Source: Acephala macrosclerotiorum (lineage: Eukaryota > Ascomycota > Leotiomycetes > Helotiales > Mollisiaceae). From it: a stretch of DNA of 64,000 bases. The notes beneath the pieces are model-generated. The model did no database searches. It was not told where the DNA came from and saw only the letters and a list, made by a program, of their open reading frames with translations. The stretch spans positions 28,406 through 92,405 of the forward strand of contig MU119429.1 of NCBI GenBank assembly GCA_014904845.1. Direction: 5' to 3'. A program made the position numbers and the translations under genes. Shown here one piece after another: positions 1 to 10,419 of the stretch (its first letter is position 1; every line of letters begins with the position of its first letter).

Positions 1-353
1 CAGTACCCCTGCATTTTACTCCCACGCTAGCACGCGACTTGGGTAGCTTCAAAATTTCACAAAAATCGCAAATCTCGATCAAACAACTCAATTTCAATTA
101 CAGTGACATCTGAGTATATGGATTATCGTTTAAATTAAAGCCTATAGCATTTGAACTCTTCTGTAATCTTTGTGTTGTCGTGATTTAATTAATTTGACAG
201 TTATTTATTGCAAGACCCAAATGTTCGCTTGCTGCTCCTGTCGAGTGGCTCGAGCTTTCTGATAAAATATTCGCCGCTTCTCACAACAAAATTTAGATAC
301 ATCACTTGCGAAGTGATTGTCTTCTAGAATGCGTTGTTTCTTCAACTATCTCT

Positions 354-393
<40 letters not shown>

Positions 394-633
394 TCATTGA
401 TCCTGAAATTCAAAACCTTAAGATGCAGATTCTTTCGCACCTTGGCGTACGGCGACTCAAGTTCGGACCCCCTGTTGTTGTGCGTGAGAGTTATTGAAGT
501 CAATTACAACTTCATCTTTTCTTTTGTCTTGTTCTTGCAATCGTTTATCTAAACTCACCGCGTTCTCGTTCAAAGCATCTGTGTTCCATCTCTACTCTCA
601 CTTATCAAGAAGCACCTCGCATCCGTACCTGTC
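1..633. other. Gene-free 5' flank with a (CTTT)n tract
   Basis: I see no supported gene here. The short ORFs across 306-552 are translations of the pyrimidine microsatellite and are not credible proteins. The segment probably holds the promoter and 5' UTR of the acetyltransferase locus that follows. Confidence 0.5.
353..394. repeat. (CTTT)n microsatellite
   Basis: About ten perfect tetranucleotide units form a pure pyrimidine tract. It lies about 240 bp upstream of the first ATG of the acetyltransferase locus, so it may sit in its promoter or 5' UTR. Confidence 0.95.
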
Positions 634-1247
634 ATGCTTCGATTCGGTGATATCGAGGCTCAGCAAGCCCCCAAAATCAGCACCATAGCTTCAAAATTCC
701 AATATCGAAAATGGAAAAAGGAAGGATACCTAATATCCACCGACCCCTCTACGATCTCCGTCAAACAGTCAATGAAATGTTTGCTTCCAACGATATCCAT
801 TGGGCAAAACCAACGCCGGACGACGTTATGCGAGAGACATTACAAAATTCCCTCTGCTTCGGTCTATACAACACCTCCTCGATGTCTATGTCAGGGAACT
901 CCTCTAAAGGAGCGCAGATAGAGGGTAGTGGGCCTCGTGTGCCTGGTGAGTTTATAGGTCTTGCGAGATGTGTTACGGATTACACTACTTTCGTCTACCT
1001 TACCGACGTATATATCCTTCTCGGACATCAAGGAACCGGACTCGGGAAGTGGCTAATAGGATGTGTGCAAGATATCATTGACGAGATGCCGTGTCTGAGG
1101 AGGAGCATGCTGTTTACGAGTGATTGGAAACGATCAGTGCCTTTCTATGAGAATATTTTGGACATGGAGGTGATGGCGGGGGAGCAGGGTGACGGCCCTG
1201 CTGTTAAGCAGAAGAAGGGTCCTGGATTCCCAAGGGTTCTACGGTGA
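634..1247 (+). pseudogene. GNAT-family N-acetyltransferase, frameshifted
   Basis: Fungal GNAT protein that would transfer acetyl from acetyl-CoA to an unknown amine. Two frames carry the homology. The frame from ATG 634 holds the N-terminal signature YRKWKKEGYLISTDPS. The frame from about 757 to the stop holds VNEMFASNDIHWAKP, NSLCFGLY and the acetyl-CoA-binding stretch YILLGHQGTGLGKWLIG (R/QxxGxG/A type). The parts join if one base is missing near 755-757; no intron of suitable size fits. An internal ATG at 711 would give an open 178-aa frame, but it would lose the conserved N-terminus. The C-terminus (SVPFYENILDM...) looks normal. Either a single-base deletion has disabled the gene or the base call is wrong. 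The GNAT assignment is firm; substrate is unknown. Confidence 0.72.
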
Positions 1248-2419
1248 AAAGGCATTGAAACTGTTGTTGAGAGAGAGTCGATTGCCGGCTTTTAAGTTCG
1301 AAGTTTGAAGACGGAGCGATCGATGCTAGAGGTCGGTAGATGCAAATGGGTAGAAAGAGTTGGAGGTTATGTCATGTATGTATTTTGTGAGCTGTGAAGG
1401 ATTAATCAGAGTTCTCGATTTGAGGTTATCTTACAGCAACTCATCCTAGTATCATCGGCAACTCTCCCGCGGATATCGGCACCACATCCGCCCTCACTCA
1501 TAACATCCATCCTTACCACCCCGCCATCTCCAAGCCTACAACACATTGTCTCTATTCTCATTGGATCAACCCTGTACAACTTTTCTTTTCTTAAGTTTCA
1601 TGCCATTTGTTGCACGTCTACGATAGCCGCGGTTTCCGTCTATCCGTCGGAAGGCGGGGATACGCGGAAGAGTTGCCGGCTTGGCTTGATATCAGGTCTT
1701 GTATGCTTTTATGGCGGGGAGTAGGGGGGGGTCAGAAGGTAGGACTGTGACTCCCGGGTTTGAGGGGATGTTGGAACGAAGGGCCTCTGTTTCTTTTACT
1801 ATTCTTTTGCAAATTTCTTGCAGTGCATGAACTGTTGGACAGAGTTTTAATCCAAGCGAAGTCAAAGACAGTGTATTGGGCAACTAGCAAGCCACTACAC
1901 CAAGAAAGATCCTTCAGTGCAGTTACTGTAATACAGCCATCTCTCGTTGTTCTCTCCCTGCCCAAGTGAATTTACTCCTCAAACCCGTAATTCATCGTTT
2001 CCTTCCACCCCAGATCCGAAAACATTTTCAGTGCTTTGTGGATAATTCTCATCATGTCTATTCTGTTAGCTCCTGCCCCATATCTCTTTTCCTTTTGAGT
2101 GTGAAAGAATATACCCCAAAACCACATCCTTTAACCTTAGTAATCGCCTCATTGCCCGAAACCACCATCGACCCAGCACTTGCTTCAATTTCAAGCCTCG
2201 CATTCGCGATGGAACACAATTTGAAAAGCGTAGCAAGGAAAAGCAATGTGAAACTAGTTGACTTTGAAATTGCAGATGGTCTGATGTGTGTGCTTAGTCC
2301 AATTTCCGAAATCTTTGCTCCTTGAACTATTTTCCAATTAGAGGCAAATCCTAATGGAAATCATTTCACCCTCGACATCGAGACCAAATAACATCAGGCC
2401 CACACGATGTCTTGCCACT
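1248..2419. other. Intergenic, no recognisable gene
   Basis: Only short, non-conserved ORFs on both strands (the longest is at 1966-2325). None shows a known motif or a convincing start and splice context. The segment separates the GNAT locus from the 3' end of the decayed reverse-strand cluster. Confidence 0.5.
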
Positions 2420-3170
2420 AATCCTAAGGTTTGGGATTGTTCTGTTGTAAGATACTCCTCATGACCACCGTTTGCACATGCAACCTCTTCTCATCCCCGT
2501 TAATCTCGAAATTACCACTGCCATCTTCCCACTTAGACAACCCGTCCAGCGCTTCCTTCAAGACGGGCGGCTGTGAAGGCACATCTTCTTTCCTGGGCTA
2601 GGACAGGTACTGATCGTTTGCCGTATAAATTTCTGAAAGTCTTGCGTCTAGCTTACCGAAGTTGAACGTGTATTCCCAGAATTGATTTTCAGCTGTTTCT
2701 TTATCAGGCTCTGGAACGGTGTTTCGACTGCGTTTACCGCCCTTCTCCATTGGACTATTTTTATTACAAGGGGGGTTTTCTTCCTTTTCTATCCTTTCGT
2801 TGATCTTCTTAGAAACATTTCCTATCCATTATAGCGCCCTCATAAACTCGTCGTCATGAATTATCATGCCCTCTGTACGGTGCTTGACTTGTTTGATGAA
2901 GTCATAATCTGCTAAGGAGACGTCTTTGATAGATTTGCCCTAGTATTTTCCAGTTTTGAATCTGAATGGATGGCCATCCTCCATGTTCTTGATCCCATCA
3001 AGAGCCGACTGACTCGTTACTTTCTGCGGTATACGAACATGAAACCATGTTCTCCCCTTGACCTCTTTTGGAACCAATTGACTCGTTCCCAAATGCAACT
3101 TCATACACTCTTCTAACTTCTTCAAATTTCAGTCGAAGGAATTGAATACTTTGACGTTGAGGTGTACCCC
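2420..3170 (-). pseudogene. Decayed FGKxxGKSI-domain protein, copy 3 (two domains)
   Basis: The reverse strand carries two degenerate copies of a short domain. The first reads GHPFRFKTGKY, then a TAG stop (2942-2940), then GKSIKDVSLADYDFIKQV. The second, about 2750-2600, reads YTFNFGKLDARLSEIYTANDQYLS, quoted here as YTFNFGKL...NDQYLS, followed by TAG (2600-2598) exactly where this domain usually has Trp; the same frame continues for about 45 more codons. Another in-frame stop lies near 3130. The pattern F-x-F-G-K-x-x-G-K-[ST]-I-x-[ED]-V...D-x-Y-[IL]-x-W resembles the ExoX-like C-terminal / DUF3820 family, which is inference from pattern alone. Both internal TAGs fit CpA-to-TpA change (TGG or CAG to TAG). 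Function unknown. Confidence 0.55.
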
Positions 3171-4073
3171 AGCGTCGTTACTCCTTTACGTTTTCACAGT
3201 CGTTGTAGGCGCCGATATCGTAACGGGAGACATCAGGATTAAACTCAGAATCGTCGTCTGAGTGTCGTTCCGAGCAGTGATCATCCTCGTCGATTTCATC
3301 AAAATCCTTGTATTTGCCATTTCTAAATGCTTTGCCCTTCGAGGAATTTCTTGTGGGCGACGACGTTTGTAAGGTGAGACCTTCACATCATTTTTCGCCG
3401 ACGCTTCAAGAGGCATGATCTCAATCGGTGCTTGAGGGTGTACCAGTTGATCCAAAGTATTAGAAGGTTGAAGAATATTTAGTGTGGCGGTGTTGGGAAG
3501 GGAACCACACGACTCTCTTGAGCCTTTTATTCTTCTTGTCTCATCTTTCGAAGCCAGTTCCCAAGGTAATTCGATGTCTGCATAAGCTCGAAATAAATGA
3601 ACTTGGAGGCCCTAGGGTCGAAATCTGTAGGCAGAGGGAAAGCCTCCCGACTGGCATTATCTCGGCTAGAATCTGCTTTCGGGACGTCTATTTTCGAACT
3701 GGATGAATCATTCGATGTTCTTTCGATTCGGGTGAACTTGATAGTATAGTGTTGAACGGCTGCAAGACACTTCGAATCAACCGAGAACATATATGCAACT
3801 GAGATGCTGCACGCACAGTGGGTTCCTTATTTTTACAGGCTGTACCCCGTCTTCGATCCTCGGATCATTTCAGTCGAACCCAGATGAAAATATAACTCAT
3901 GACATCCAGGAAATCGCTATTCGGAACATCTCCTCCTCTGTTTATGCGTCTTCCTCGTACGTTCTGCTGGCAGATGTGGCAAGCGATTCGGCGAAGATTT
4001 TTCGAAATTTCGAAATTATCTCGATTCTGGCTTTTGGCTTTTTGTGCTCAAGCTTCGCGTCATATTCTTCGAG
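3171..4073. other. Spacer within the decayed cluster
   Basis: Two reverse-strand ORFs (3186-3455 and 3527-3790) may be remnants of the N-terminal part of copy 3: they are charged and unstructured, and carry no motif. I cannot link them by splice sites. Forward ORFs in the same stretch look like shadows. Confidence 0.35.
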
Positions 4074-4461
4074 CTATCGCAATGCCCCCCACAATCCCAA
4101 GAATATGTTCCACGCCTTTTCCTGAATCGGCCACTCAATATCTCATTTATCTATCTCATAGACTTCTTTGATGGATTTCTCCTTATAGTCCCCGAAATCG
4201 AATCGAAAGGGATGATCATCCTCGATGTCCGTGGTTTCGGCAACAACCTTAGGCGTATGAAAGGTGGATGATATCGTCTCTCTCTGTACTGGGATAAGAA
4301 TGCGTACATATGCGTTCCTCGCGAGCTTTTTGGTAGTGGCAGTCTTCCACATGGAATTTCCAGTATCCTTGGACTCTTTCTCCTCGGGTTTGACAATTTC
4401 GAGCTCCTCCTTTTTTGTTCGACATCGCCGGAGGCTCTAGCATGGACCCAGTTTCTATCAT
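4074..4461 (-). pseudogene. Decayed FGKxxGKSI-domain protein, copy 2
   Basis: The reverse-strand frame reads ...EDDHPFRFDFGDYKEKSIKEV then EIDK, hits TGA at 4145-4143, and continues in frame as DIEWPIQEKAWNIFLGLW to a TAG at 4076. The residues match copy 3 (HPFRF...GKSIKDV) and the tandem domains of copy 1, so these are paralogues. The region upstream of the domain (ARNAYVRILIPVQRE) also resembles the equivalent part of copy 3 (GRTWFHVRIPQKVTS). A second overlapping frame at 4249-4461 carries no domain. Broken by at least one stop; function unknown. Confidence 0.5.
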
Positions 4462-5059
4462 TGAGGTTTAGGGATGCTTGAGAATTAAGATCTCTTTATG
4501 GGTCGCTGAGAATAGGAGTTTATCAAGAATCATGGTGAAGCTGTACTGAGATGCCGATGTATTGTCGATTACTTGCGTCGCGGACTTGAATGATTGAAGC
4601 AACTGTTTGAGATATGAAGAATTCAATTAAGTATTTAAGTTGAAAGTGTGCGAAGTGACTTTGGTGAGCTATATTGGCGCAAACGTTGGTGGGGGACGGC
4701 CCGCTCCAGAGACGGGAAAGTGTCATCAATCCTCAGAACAGAGACATTCGAGGATGACTACGATATGCTCTCCATGGACGACTTCCCTGCGGTTAAGAGA
4801 AACGAGACTGCCAAGGAGCGTTGCAGAAACGACAGTGAAAATCCATCCCACGTATATTCACGCGTGTTCCCTTGTTGCTCTCGAGGTATCGCATATGCGT
4901 GCAATTAAGACCAAAATAATTGATGGCGTCGCTTCCTCCAACAATCCACGCTAGATCATCAGTCGTGAAGAAGTACGGTGGTACTAACGCGAGGTTTGGC
5001 AATTTATAGTCTGGTTTGATGGGAGTTGGCGGAGACTCGAATGTTACAATGGCCGCCTG
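4462..5059. other. Spacer within the decayed cluster
   Basis: No recognisable gene. Short ORFs occur on both strands (for example 4648-4908 forward and 4793-5002 reverse) without motif or splice support. Confidence 0.4.
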
Positions 5060-5563
5060 CTACTTGCTCCCAACCCTATCTTTGTGCTTCTTGAGCGAGT
5101 TTAAGGCTTCCTTCAATCTCAGGACCCTTTCGTAAATCCTTTCCTTCTGTAAGAATCCAATATACGAATTTTATCGATCTTATAAACTTCTTGATAGTCT
5201 TTCCCACATGCTTCGGTAGTGTGAATGTGTATGGGTAATCGTCTTCGGCGTCCACAGCATAGGGAGCCTCCTCCTTCAGTCTCTCAACCTCCTCCTTATA
5301 CAATTTCAACCAGTCCAGCGCGTTCCCCAACTCTTGCTTTTCCACGTACACCTTCTCCTTCCACGGGAATCCAATGTACGACCATCCGCCTTGGAGACTT
5401 CTTTGATGGTTTTGCCCAGATGTTTTCCGAAATTGAACTTATACGGATGGCCATTTGGAATTTTGATATCGGCAGCCTTCCCAGTACGTGTCCGTTTGGT
5501 GGGTGAGGTGATGATGTTTTGCCAGATCCGCGTTTCTACGGTGGGAACCTTTTCTTGGAATTA
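5060..5563 (-). pseudogene. Decayed FGKxxGKTI-domain protein, copy 1 (two tandem domains)
   Basis: Two tandem copies of the domain lie on the reverse strand in three alternating frames. Domain 1: GHPYKFNFGKHLGKTIKEV then SKAD, then a shift of frame, then YIGFPWKEKVYVEKQELG and a helical linker. Domain 2: DYPYTFTLPKHVGKTIK, frame shift, EVYKIDK, frame shift, YIGFLQKERIYERVL, then a charged helix ending in ...RVGSK and TAG at 5062-5060. The repeated YIGF-x-x-KE+[VI]Y block in both halves proves internal duplication. At least three small indels are needed to restore one frame, and two sit at the same site, just before YIGF. No start codon or promoter could be assigned. Probably nonfunctional; family as for copies 2 and 3. 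Confidence 0.58.
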
Positions 5564-7112
5564 ACACAAGGTGAGTATGGCTTGATGGCAAGAAATGATC
5601 TCAACTACTTGGGGTTAAAAATAGTGTAAGCGATCATTACTGAGTATCAATTCTCTGGAGATAGGTTATATCGAGGACGTGAAGATGCTCGATGTTAGTG
5701 GGAAAGTTGGGGATGGTGGGGATTTCAGAATCGATCAGACTAGACGGGGAAAAAGTCAAAGTGTATTGGGTCACTAAGGCTCAAAACTTCACAAAAAGCA
5801 AATCTTCGAAGCCCGATCCATACAAGGACAACTCATGTTGAAGTCTGTTTGTTTTTCCAGATTTTTTAATTCCTGGTAGGAGCGATGTGGAGGGTGTTGA
5901 TTGGATAGACTTTTTATGATGCTTCACATGAATTTGGTTTAGCATCGTCACGAACAGCGGGATGAGGAGAAAGACGCGAAGCGCGACAAACTCCCGCGTC
6001 CTGATTAATCAAGATCTCCTCACCAATTCCCACAACCTCCTTCAACTAATTTAAAGCACTCGAACTTACAGTCGACGCATCAACCGCGGACACAAAGTAC
6101 CGCATCAGTCAGTATCAACCTCTCGTGCAGGTCTACACTGCCGTGTAGACCTTCAGAAGCCGAAAATCTACGAGCACCAGATGCCGACGAACCAGGGTTG
6201 TTCCTATTCTTCCTCTTCGTGTATTTTGGGCTTTAATACTTCATTCAATTCCAATTCAATTCGCATTGCTTGCTCTCTATGTTTCTTGTCCGCTTTGAAC
6301 CCTCTGATGCGCTTCGGGGTAATGGTACATCAGGGTCAATACTAGGGAGATACTTGAGACTTGAGAGAGATCGAGCACAAACATGAGGGACATTATTGCT
6401 CGAGCCTTTCTTTCTCTTCGCAGCACAAGGTCTATTACTACAACATGTCTGTATAGTTCGCGTTCATCCATTTTTGCAAGTGTATCACTTGTTAGTCAGC
6501 TCATCAAATCGACATTTTGTTTATGGAATACAGTTTCCAACGCCAAACACTGCAAAATTTATGTGCGAACAAGAATTGGCATCGGATCGACCCAAATTCC
6601 AGTGCCCAGCCACTGATATCAGATAATGTTCCATCATTGGGACAGCAGCACGTGTCCGAGTAAGCAGAGAGCTCTGGATTAATAGTCTACCAAAGCCAAG
6701 TGATAAGCAAGTACTTGGTAATTTTTGGAAATTTTTGGCCCGTAGAAAGAGATGCAAACTCTCGCTTCTGATATCCACATTGGTTTTGTGGTTGATAAAA
6801 ACGTTCTCATCTGCACGCATGGGCTTCCAAAGTCTCCTCAATTATGGAGACCTGGGCCGCTGGGCAAAGAATAATTGTTCTCGAAGTCTCGCACACACAT
6901 AAACATATACCAATCATTTACTTAGTTCAATGAGTACATCTTCAGCAGTGCCCATATGATTCTTCGTTGTGGCTTTTTGTTGTCCCGCTTCCAAAGCTAC
7001 GAGTGTATCCTATTTCCCAGGTTGCTTGACATAAAGAGTGCTTGTTGGCTTCTCTGCGCTTATTCCTAGGACATCTTGAACCTCTTCTTTCGTTTTCAAA
7101 TCAACTTTCAAC
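5564..7112. other. Intergenic, 1.5 kb, no recognisable gene
   Basis: ORFs up to 106 codons (reverse, 6521-6841) exist but show no motif, no conserved composition and no splice context. The final ~150 bp presumably held the promoter of the copper transporter locus. Confidence 0.5.
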
Positions 7113-7857
7113 ATGGATATGGGAACATCGACCATGGCGATGGACATGAGTAGCAGAGCCACAACCACCGCAGCCACGGCTTCCAGCACCATGACGATGA
7201 GCATGGGTGGCTCTTCGTCCTGCAAGATATCTGTACGTATCCAAGGTCTCAGATCAAGCTCAAGAGCTAACAATGACCTCAGATGCTTTAGAATTTGTAC
7301 ATTGCCGATTCATGTACGAAACATTTTCTATTCCCCATCCGAACATTTGGCTGAACCGTCTATAGGTTTCATCGCTCGATCATGGCACATTACCTTCTAC
7401 GGCATGTTCGCGGGCTCTTGCATCGGCGTCATCCTCCTCGAAATGGCTCTCGAATTTCTTAAACGCGCATCACGAGAATACGATCCCGCCATCCTCTTGA
7501 AAGCTCAGCAATAAAGGCAAACCGTCTCCGTTGCTGCCTCCCCATCAAAGCCTCCCAGCAGCAATGAGCCTCCTAGGGCACTAGCTCCAGCAAAGTTCCG
7601 ACCTAGCATTTTTCAACAGGTTATCAGAGCTACGTTCCATATGGCTCAGTTCGCTGTCGCGTACTTTGCTATGTTGTTGACTATGTATTACAATGGGTAT
7701 ATCATCATCTGCATCATTATTAGTGCGTAGTTGGGAGGTTTTGTGTTCAGTTGGGAAGCTCTTAACTTGGGTAAATCTGCATGTCCTACTTCGTGCGGTA
7801 GTGGCTAAGACTTTCTAGGTCCGAGAGGCAAGAAGAGGTCACGTATTGCTGTGGGTA
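7113..7857 (+). pseudogene. Ctr-family copper transporter, three nonsense codons
   Basis: Ctr proteins are trimeric membrane transporters importing Cu(I). ATG 7113 opens a Met-rich amino end (MDMGTSTMAMDMS, then MTMSMGG), the copper-collecting region. Two introns have intact GT-AG ends: 7233-7282 and 7314-7365. Exon 2 reads M-L-[TAG]-N-L-Y-I-A-D-S-C where the family has MLWNWYT-DSC. Exon 3 gives SWHITFYGMFAGSCIGVIL (first membrane segment), then TAA (7512-7514), then FRPSIFQQVIRATFHMAQF and MLLTMYYNGYIIICI (the MxxxM segment), then TAG (7728-7730) in A-[W]-LGGF. The tail ends near a TYCCG-like motif, in a frame one base off. All three stops fit TGG or CAA changed by CpA-to-TpA transition. Order and length are otherwise complete, so decay is recent. 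Confidence 0.85.
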
Positions 7858-7933
7858 GAGTGAGGCATGCTCTCTATTCTAGTTGCCTACTCTGATTCAA
7901 AGGAGTGGGCGCCTGGGAATTTAGAGTTACTAA

Positions 7934-8216
7934 CGAGCCTGGGATCATAAGTCTGTGCTTTTCAGGCTGTTTTTAGGCTACTTTTTCGCGAAGAACTTCA
8001 AAATCCACTCCGTTACTTAAAAAGTATAAAATAACTACAAATTAAAATCTTTTAAGATTATAGTTTATTATTTAACAAAAGCTAAAGTATCTTTTTACAA
8101 ATTAATTAAATATGTTTATATTTTGATTCAAAAGTCGATATTCGGTTTTGGCGTTTATTTGTTAGCGAGAAGCCTTGAAAAGCCCTGAAAAGCACCGACT
8201 TATGATCCCAGGCTCG
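7934..8216. mobile_element. 283-bp MITE-like element with ~45-bp inverted repeats
   Basis: The left end (CGAGCCTGGGATCATAAGTC...) is repeated in inverse orientation at the right end. The match runs about 45 bp with few differences, covering GTGCTTTTCAGG and an AGGCT inner edge. The interior is AT-rich and non-coding. No clear target-site duplication is visible. Its size and structure suit a miniature inverted-repeat transposable element; the parent transposon is unknown. It inserted about 75 bp beyond the broken copper transporter. Confidence 0.8.
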
Positions 8217-8413
8217 CAAGTCCTTTTGCGGGTTCGGACATTTTCATGTGACAAAGTCAAGGTTTGTCAACCCATGATGTAGAACGCAATGATAGAGTTA
8301 TTTCTATTTGTACGTAAACCAGCCAATGCAGCCTTCAATACTATTGTCGCGCAAAGTAATCTCCGAAGAGCAGACATTCGCATGAACTCCCACTACCATT
8401 CGCATTGTCCGAG

Positions 8414-9775
8414 CTACCAACCAGGTTTAATTCCGTCAGCAGACATCATCTTCTGTTTTTTCGGCGGCGATCCCATCCTGTGGTGTCTTGCTTGTGTACT
8501 GCTATCCTCAATAACTGGATCCCCAACCTGAATTGGATCATCGGCCCTCTGTCTTCTTGATGGAGATCCCATTCTATGGCGCGTTGCTGTTGCCTCTGCA
8601 TAAGTCTGGTACTTCTTTTGGGGAGCGGGAGCTTTTACAGGCATCCGCATGGACTTGGGTATAGTAGGCACTGCAATAGGCACGGGATTCCCAGAAAGTC
8701 CCAGAATTGTTGCTCGTGCAGTGCTAGTCGTATTGTTGGTCTGGGATCTCAGGACTTTTACAGGCTTTCGCATGGCCTTCGGTTCAGTGGGCACCGAAAT
8801 CGGAAAAGAGCCAGAAGGCATCGGACATACAGAATTACTCGTTGTAGATGTTGCTTGTGCAGTGCCAGTTAGGGAATTCGGAGCAATCACAAATGTTCGC
8901 GTGGCCTTAGGTTCAGTGGGTACAGAGTTCGGAAATGACCCTGATGATGCTGGACATCCAGAATTACTCGAAAACGTTGCTTGCAGAGTGCCCGATCTTC
9001 TCCGTAATGAAGCTCTTTTTGCCATGCCAGTCTGGTTGTTGTTGTTCTTAATGTCTGCGGCAACCACGGAGTTTTGCCTGGCCTTTGATGCAGCGAGCTT
9101 TGGATTATAGATCCAAGAAGATGAAAGGTTTCTAGAAGGCCCAGGAGACTTTAGATGTCCAGAAGTCCAAAGGACTCCATTATTCCTGGGACTGGAAAAT
9201 GCAAGAGAGAAAAGACTGCGACCTGAATGTCTCGAGGACTCAGAGGACATTTGCTGCCTGAACCCCCTAAAGGCTGGAAACCCGCTAAAAGCATCAGAAG
9301 TTCGAGCCGTGGCGAAAGTCCCAACAACGGTGGTACTTTTTGAAGGTGAAAGAGGAAGTAGAGCGCGATCTGAAACGGACGTCGATACTCCATCTTTCTT
9401 TGCCTCAACCCCCAATACCTCGCCTATGTATTCCGAACACCTCTCCAGATGTCCTTCTCGCTTTGGGTGATCCAGTCCATGCACATAATCTCCTTTGTTC
9501 CAAAGATACTTCGGAATCCACCAACAGAAAAGATCGCCATATCGAGTCTTCCGTGTGTTAGATCGTAGGAGCACGTACTCTTCTTGTCCACCAGGAAACA
9601 AATATCGGTCGAAGGGAGGATGTGCTGGGTTACAATCATCGTAAAGGACCTCCTTTGCGTCGAGGATTCTGTGATCTACCTGGTCGTTAAGGGCTTGGAT
9701 TTCGTCGCCGGGTCGGAGCCGTGGTTTACTCTTATGGGAGCCCTCGTTGGCGCGGCGTGGGCGTGTTCTGTCCAT
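8414..9775 (-). CDS. Orphan Ser/Thr/Pro-rich protein with internal repeats (453 aa)
   Basis: A single intact ORF from ATG 9775, with no intron needed. I do not recognise the family. Residues 1-130 look ordered (LFCWWIPKYLWNKGDYVHGL, charged helices). Residues 140-453 are low-complexity. Three imperfect repeats of about 42 residues occupy roughly 269-399, each built around SGSFP-x-SVPTEPKA-x-R and a TAxAT tail. Two copies of R-H-[RH]-x-MGSP-x-[RK]+Q close the protein. There is no signal peptide or membrane segment; the many basic patches suggest a nuclear or cytoplasmic place. It sits between the broken copper transporter and RRP8. The clean 1.36-kb frame argues that it is, or recently was, a real gene. 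Confidence 0.65.
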   Translation of the reverse strand: MDRTRPRRANEGSHKSKPRLRPGDEIQALNDQVDHRILDAKEVLYDDCNPAHPPFDRYLFPGGQEEYVLLRSNTRKTRYGDLFCWWIPKYLWNKGDYVHGLDHPKREGHLERCSEYIGEVLGVEAKKDGVSTSVSDRALLPLSPSKSTTVVGTFATARTSDAFSGFPAFRGFRQQMSSESSRHSGRSLFSLAFSSPRNNGVLWTSGHLKSPGPSRNLSSSWIYNPKLAASKARQNSVVAADIKNNNNQTGMAKRASLRRRSGTLQATFSSNSGCPASSGSFPNSVPTEPKATRTFVIAPNSLTGTAQATSTTSNSVCPMPSGSFPISVPTEPKAMRKPVKVLRSQTNNTTSTARATILGLSGNPVPIAVPTIPKSMRMPVKAPAPQKKYQTYAEATATRHRMGSPSRRQRADDPIQVGDPVIEDSSTQARHHRMGSPPKKQKMMSADGIKPGW

Positions 9776-10419
9776 TTTACTGTGTGCTCCCTGTTCTGAG
9801 TAATTTTCACGTCTTTCTACGATGAGAGACGGAATGAAGTAGGAAACAAATCGGGATTCGTGGGAAGCTGGAGTCTCTTAAGTATGCGAGTATTCTATAC
9901 CATAAAACGAATGGTTCAGTTTCGGTGCGAATGGCACGATACCTGCATTCGTTCCCGAATAATTGACAGAATCGATGGGTTTGGTGGTGGTCAAGAAGAA
10001 GTTGGTCGTGAAAGGCGTAAGACGGAAAGTGTGGTCTTTAGACATCAGCAGCTGCGTTCTTTCCAAAAATCAACAGTGATGAGAGAACGAACTTTGCAGA
10101 ACGAGACAACGAGGAAACGACCACCCAGCATATTCAGACCTTCGGCTACATTACAAAAAAGTACAAACGGGTCAGATAGAGAACAGACTGAGGGGAGCGA
10201 TTCGTGAAATGTACCCGCAAATCCTCTCCCAAAAGATCGCCAATCAAAAGTCGGCTCGTGGATGTCCCCAGACGAGGCCTAGCTCAACCCTTAGGGGCTC
10301 GCTAAAAGCGGGAGGAGCCGAGAAGCGGGGCAAGCTAAATTCGCTCCCGGAAAAATAATTTCTACAGAAACTTCAAGCTCTCGACAACAGCCCCGCCGGT
10401 CACGTCACAACCACCCACA
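9776..10419. promoter_or_regulatory. Shared upstream region of the orphan gene and RRP8
   Basis: A 644-bp interval between divergent start codons at 9775 (reverse) and 10420 (forward), so it must contain both promoters. ORFs inside it (such as 9860-10207) have no motif. I see no clear TATA or CCAAT arrangement. Confidence 0.5.

Noticed and set aside
306..552. Overlapping Phe/Leu/Ser-rich small ORFs
   Set aside because: They are translations of the (CTTT)n microsatellite in different frames.
9860..10207. 115-codon forward ORF upstream of RRP8
   Set aside because: No motif, and it lies in the promoter between two divergent genes.
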